Shown here in pieces: positions 58,301 through 64,000 of a DNA stretch of 64,000 bases. Made by a program: the position numbers and the translations under genes. The number at the start of each line of letters is the position of its first letter. Within the stretch, counting starts at the first letter, position 1. Source of the DNA: Klebsormidium nitens (taxonomy: Eukaryota; Streptophyta; Klebsormidiophyceae; Klebsormidiales; Klebsormidiaceae). The notes beneath the pieces were generated by a model that saw nothing but the letters and a program-made list of their open reading frames with translations, was not told the DNA's origin and made no database searches. Where the stretch lies: positions 124,001 to 188,000 of the forward strand of contig DF237018.1 of assembly GCA_000708835.1 (NCBI GenBank). Direction: 5' to 3'.

Positions 58301-59470
58301 GAGTACATCCACTTGTTATCGCACTGGAACCCGACTGCCGTGACGTTATTCGTGTGGCCATCATAGCTGGTCAACGGCTGCTGGTTGTTTGAGTTGACCT
58401 CAAAAAGGCGGATGTGCGGATTGCCGGCGGCGGCTATGTACTGCTTGTCGGGTGTGATCTCCAGCCGATTCACCTGCTGCAAGACGCAAAACTAGGACTG
58501 TTGAATCAAAAAGCCTATCAAAGATGGTGTATGGGGGATAAGATTGGTCTGATGTAGGTGGTGTGATTCCTTATCTTCCAAGGGTTTGCAGTAAGTTTCA
58601 AGAAAGGTTCGCTATCTTGCTCGTCGGCCAACCAATAAATTGTCTTGAGGTGCAATCGACGAGTGTTTCTTATACCTGCCGAAATAAATGGCCCGTATTC
58701 CTGAGATCGATCCGGCCATGAGGTTAACAGCGGCGATGACCAGCATTGATGGTGATCCACCCCCACAAAAATGGGCATGCCTTCTTTGCCTGCCAAAACT
58801 GAGTCTGAAGTGCACCAAAAACGACCAGTTACTTGGAATTCTGATTTCTGTTGGATTCTAGGCGGGACTTTGGGGTGCTTATTTGTGCACTGAGCCGAAG
58901 TTTCTAAATTTCCAAGAAACCCATCTCAGCACACCCCAAAGCTACAGTGCTCGAACGATGTTGAATTGCGCAGTGATGGCATCCATGTCACTGACTCCAT
59001 TGGGGAATGCTCTTTCTGATTCTGTGAGTGTAATGAAGGGGGATGTACTTTTCTAGGCACATCAGAGCACTTCTTTCAAGAATCATGTAAAGCTGGTGAT
59101 TTATGGTCCATGCAAAGATGACATTGCCCCCACTTGGATAAAAGCCCGATTTTCGTCAGAACTGATTCTCCTGGCCAGGTTTTCTGTGTTATTGAAGTGT
59201 TCTTTAACATTCTTTGAACATTGTTGAACTCTATCTGCAAAAAGCTCAATGCTTGACCACTTCTCTGTTGGCGGTATTCTTTGGAGTTGTTAGCACAACA
59301 GTGGTACATTCTTTTTTATTCAAAAAGAGGGTATTTTTCAGAGGCGATGAAACAATGCTTACAGAATCAGTATACTGCAGAGTCTTGTAGCATCGGCCGC
59401 TGGTAGCCTCCCAGAACCTGATTGTGTGATCGTACCCTGCCGTAGCCAAAACCACTGATGGGTGCGGCAT
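55358..59470 (-). CDS. LST8: LST8, WD40 subunit of the TOR kinase complex
   Basis: Six exons (minus), 59470-59363, 58476-58262, 57350-57086, 56530-56356, 55926-55867 and 55482-55358, join in phase to 315 residues, close to plant LST8. It starts [20 protein letters not shown]. Seven WD40 blades are visible through their typical ends: [42 protein letters not shown] and TARLWEL. Diagnostic stretches include [51 protein letters not shown] and [11 protein letters not shown] near the C-terminus. LST8 binds the TOR kinase domain and supports nutrient and growth signalling in the cytosol. The first base of exon 2 is taken as 58476 (CAG); the in-frame site 58473 would drop one Gln. It is divergent from CK2 alpha across about 0.9 kb. 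Confidence 0.95.
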
Positions 59471-60373
59471 CGCACCCCGCTAACCCCAGCTCAAGCAACC
59501 ATATTACACATTCTGATGTGCTAACATCAGAAGATCACCGAGCGTCGGCCATGGTTTGGGTAAAGTAATCCACCGTGCGTGCGCACATCAGCTAAAAGAA
59601 GGGGGCCGCATGCCGTTTGGCACTGCGCAGCTCCTTTTTTCCGAGACCTGGAATCTGCTTGAAGACCAAGGAAACCTGGAACTAGAAAGAGAAGCTCCCT
59701 CGTGAGGCGATCGACTTTTGTTGATTCAAAACCTGCCTCTGATTTTGCCCTCGTGAGTGCGCCTTCACCTGTTCAGGCTTCACCTGGCACTGCAGCAGAA
59801 CTTGCCCCCTGGCACATGGACCATTTTGTCAGGGGGTTTCGTGTATGGGGCGTATTTACATGGGGAAATGCCCCCCTGTAGGTGTTCGAGTCCTGTGTGG
59901 GGTTCAAAGACGCGGCACCAAGTCAGAAGCGGCGACGTTGAGAAAACCTTCTACTGGTAGATCAGGCTGTGAACTGCATGGTGTGTCGCCATCCTGCATC
60001 AGCCCGCTCAGAGAGAAGACCCCCGGGAGCGAATATCAGATTCGATTTTTGTTCGCGCCTGTTTTTACAGAGCCGCTGCTGCAACCTCATTCAAATTGTC
60101 AAGGCAAGGCACCTGGCAGGGTGGACGTGCAGTGGGTGGACGCTCCAAACGCAGAGTTTTGTGTGCAGGAACGGGGCGTTCAAGGCGCATGCATGAAGCA
60201 GTTGCGACCTAGGAATTTGGTGACAACTGCATCCAGCAGTTGTGAGAAAGGCAGTAGCAGGCGGCGCGGTTACATGTGGGTGTGGGAATAAACAGCGAGG
60301 GAAACGGTGGCGAACAAGTCGTTCCAAAGCTAACGGCCTCGACGAAGTCTCTTGGCACATTTTCCCATGTCGA
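59471..60373. promoter_or_regulatory. Shared divergent upstream region of LST8 and CK2 alpha
   Basis: About 0.9 kb between the two starts. No gene was recognised and no clear TATA element can be assigned. If CK2 alpha starts at the downstream ATG 60722, this region is longer. Confidence 0.35.

Positions 60374-64000
<3,627 letters not shown>

Overview
The window is nuclear DNA from a green plant-lineage eukaryote, most likely a streptophyte alga. The genus is an inference; Klebsormidium-like is my best guess. Genes are split by short GT-AG introns. The recognisable proteins are a plant-type mix: NBS1, UEV1, LST8, casein kinase 2 alpha, a plastid fibrillin and a plant-type hydroxysteroid dehydrogenase. 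I saw no operon, CRISPR array, rRNA or obvious tRNA. Exon models were built by eye from splice sites, codon phase and family conservation. Where phases closed across every junction, I treat the model as reliable.

Layout. 1-111 (-): possible edge exon. 571-2442 (+): decayed MYND-finger gene. 4366-6132 (+): MYND paralogue with a damaged 5' end. 7832-13944 (-): NBS1/nibrin. 15275-19668 (+): large unrecognised acidic protein with three copies of an SPLHTRSG motif. 20639-22959 (-): 2OG-Fe(II) oxygenase. 24071-28885 (+): membrane-anchored short-chain dehydrogenase. 30738-30989 (-): small membrane ORF. 31571-36056 (+): PAP/fibrillin with an odd tandem repeat at one splice donor. 37861-40925 (-): UEV1 with a duplicated internal exon. 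43452-46132 (+) and 50847-53302 (+): two secreted GH16-like proteins of identical length. They flank 47855-49742 (-), the intact third MYND paralogue. 55358-59470 (-): LST8. 60374 to the right edge (+): CK2 alpha, cut by the window end.

From NBS1 onward the recognised genes alternate strand almost strictly, giving divergent promoter pairs (NBS1/15275 gene; oxygenase/dehydrogenase; MYND3/GH16-B; LST8/CK2) and convergent 3' ends. No single pathway links the genes. The themes are housekeeping signalling and repair (NBS1, UEV1 with its Ubc13 partner, LST8 of TORC1, CK2), a plastid lipid-associated protein, and two local duplicated families (MYND, GH16) in different states of decay.

The best candidates for something undescribed are: the UEV1 exon pair, equal in length and phase and so apparently mutually exclusive; the fibrillin repeat that copies an exon end with its 5' splice site; the nested inverted repeats with dispersed G/C-rich boxes at 23.1-23.5 kb and 54.15 kb; and the unrecognised SPLHTRSG-repeat protein.
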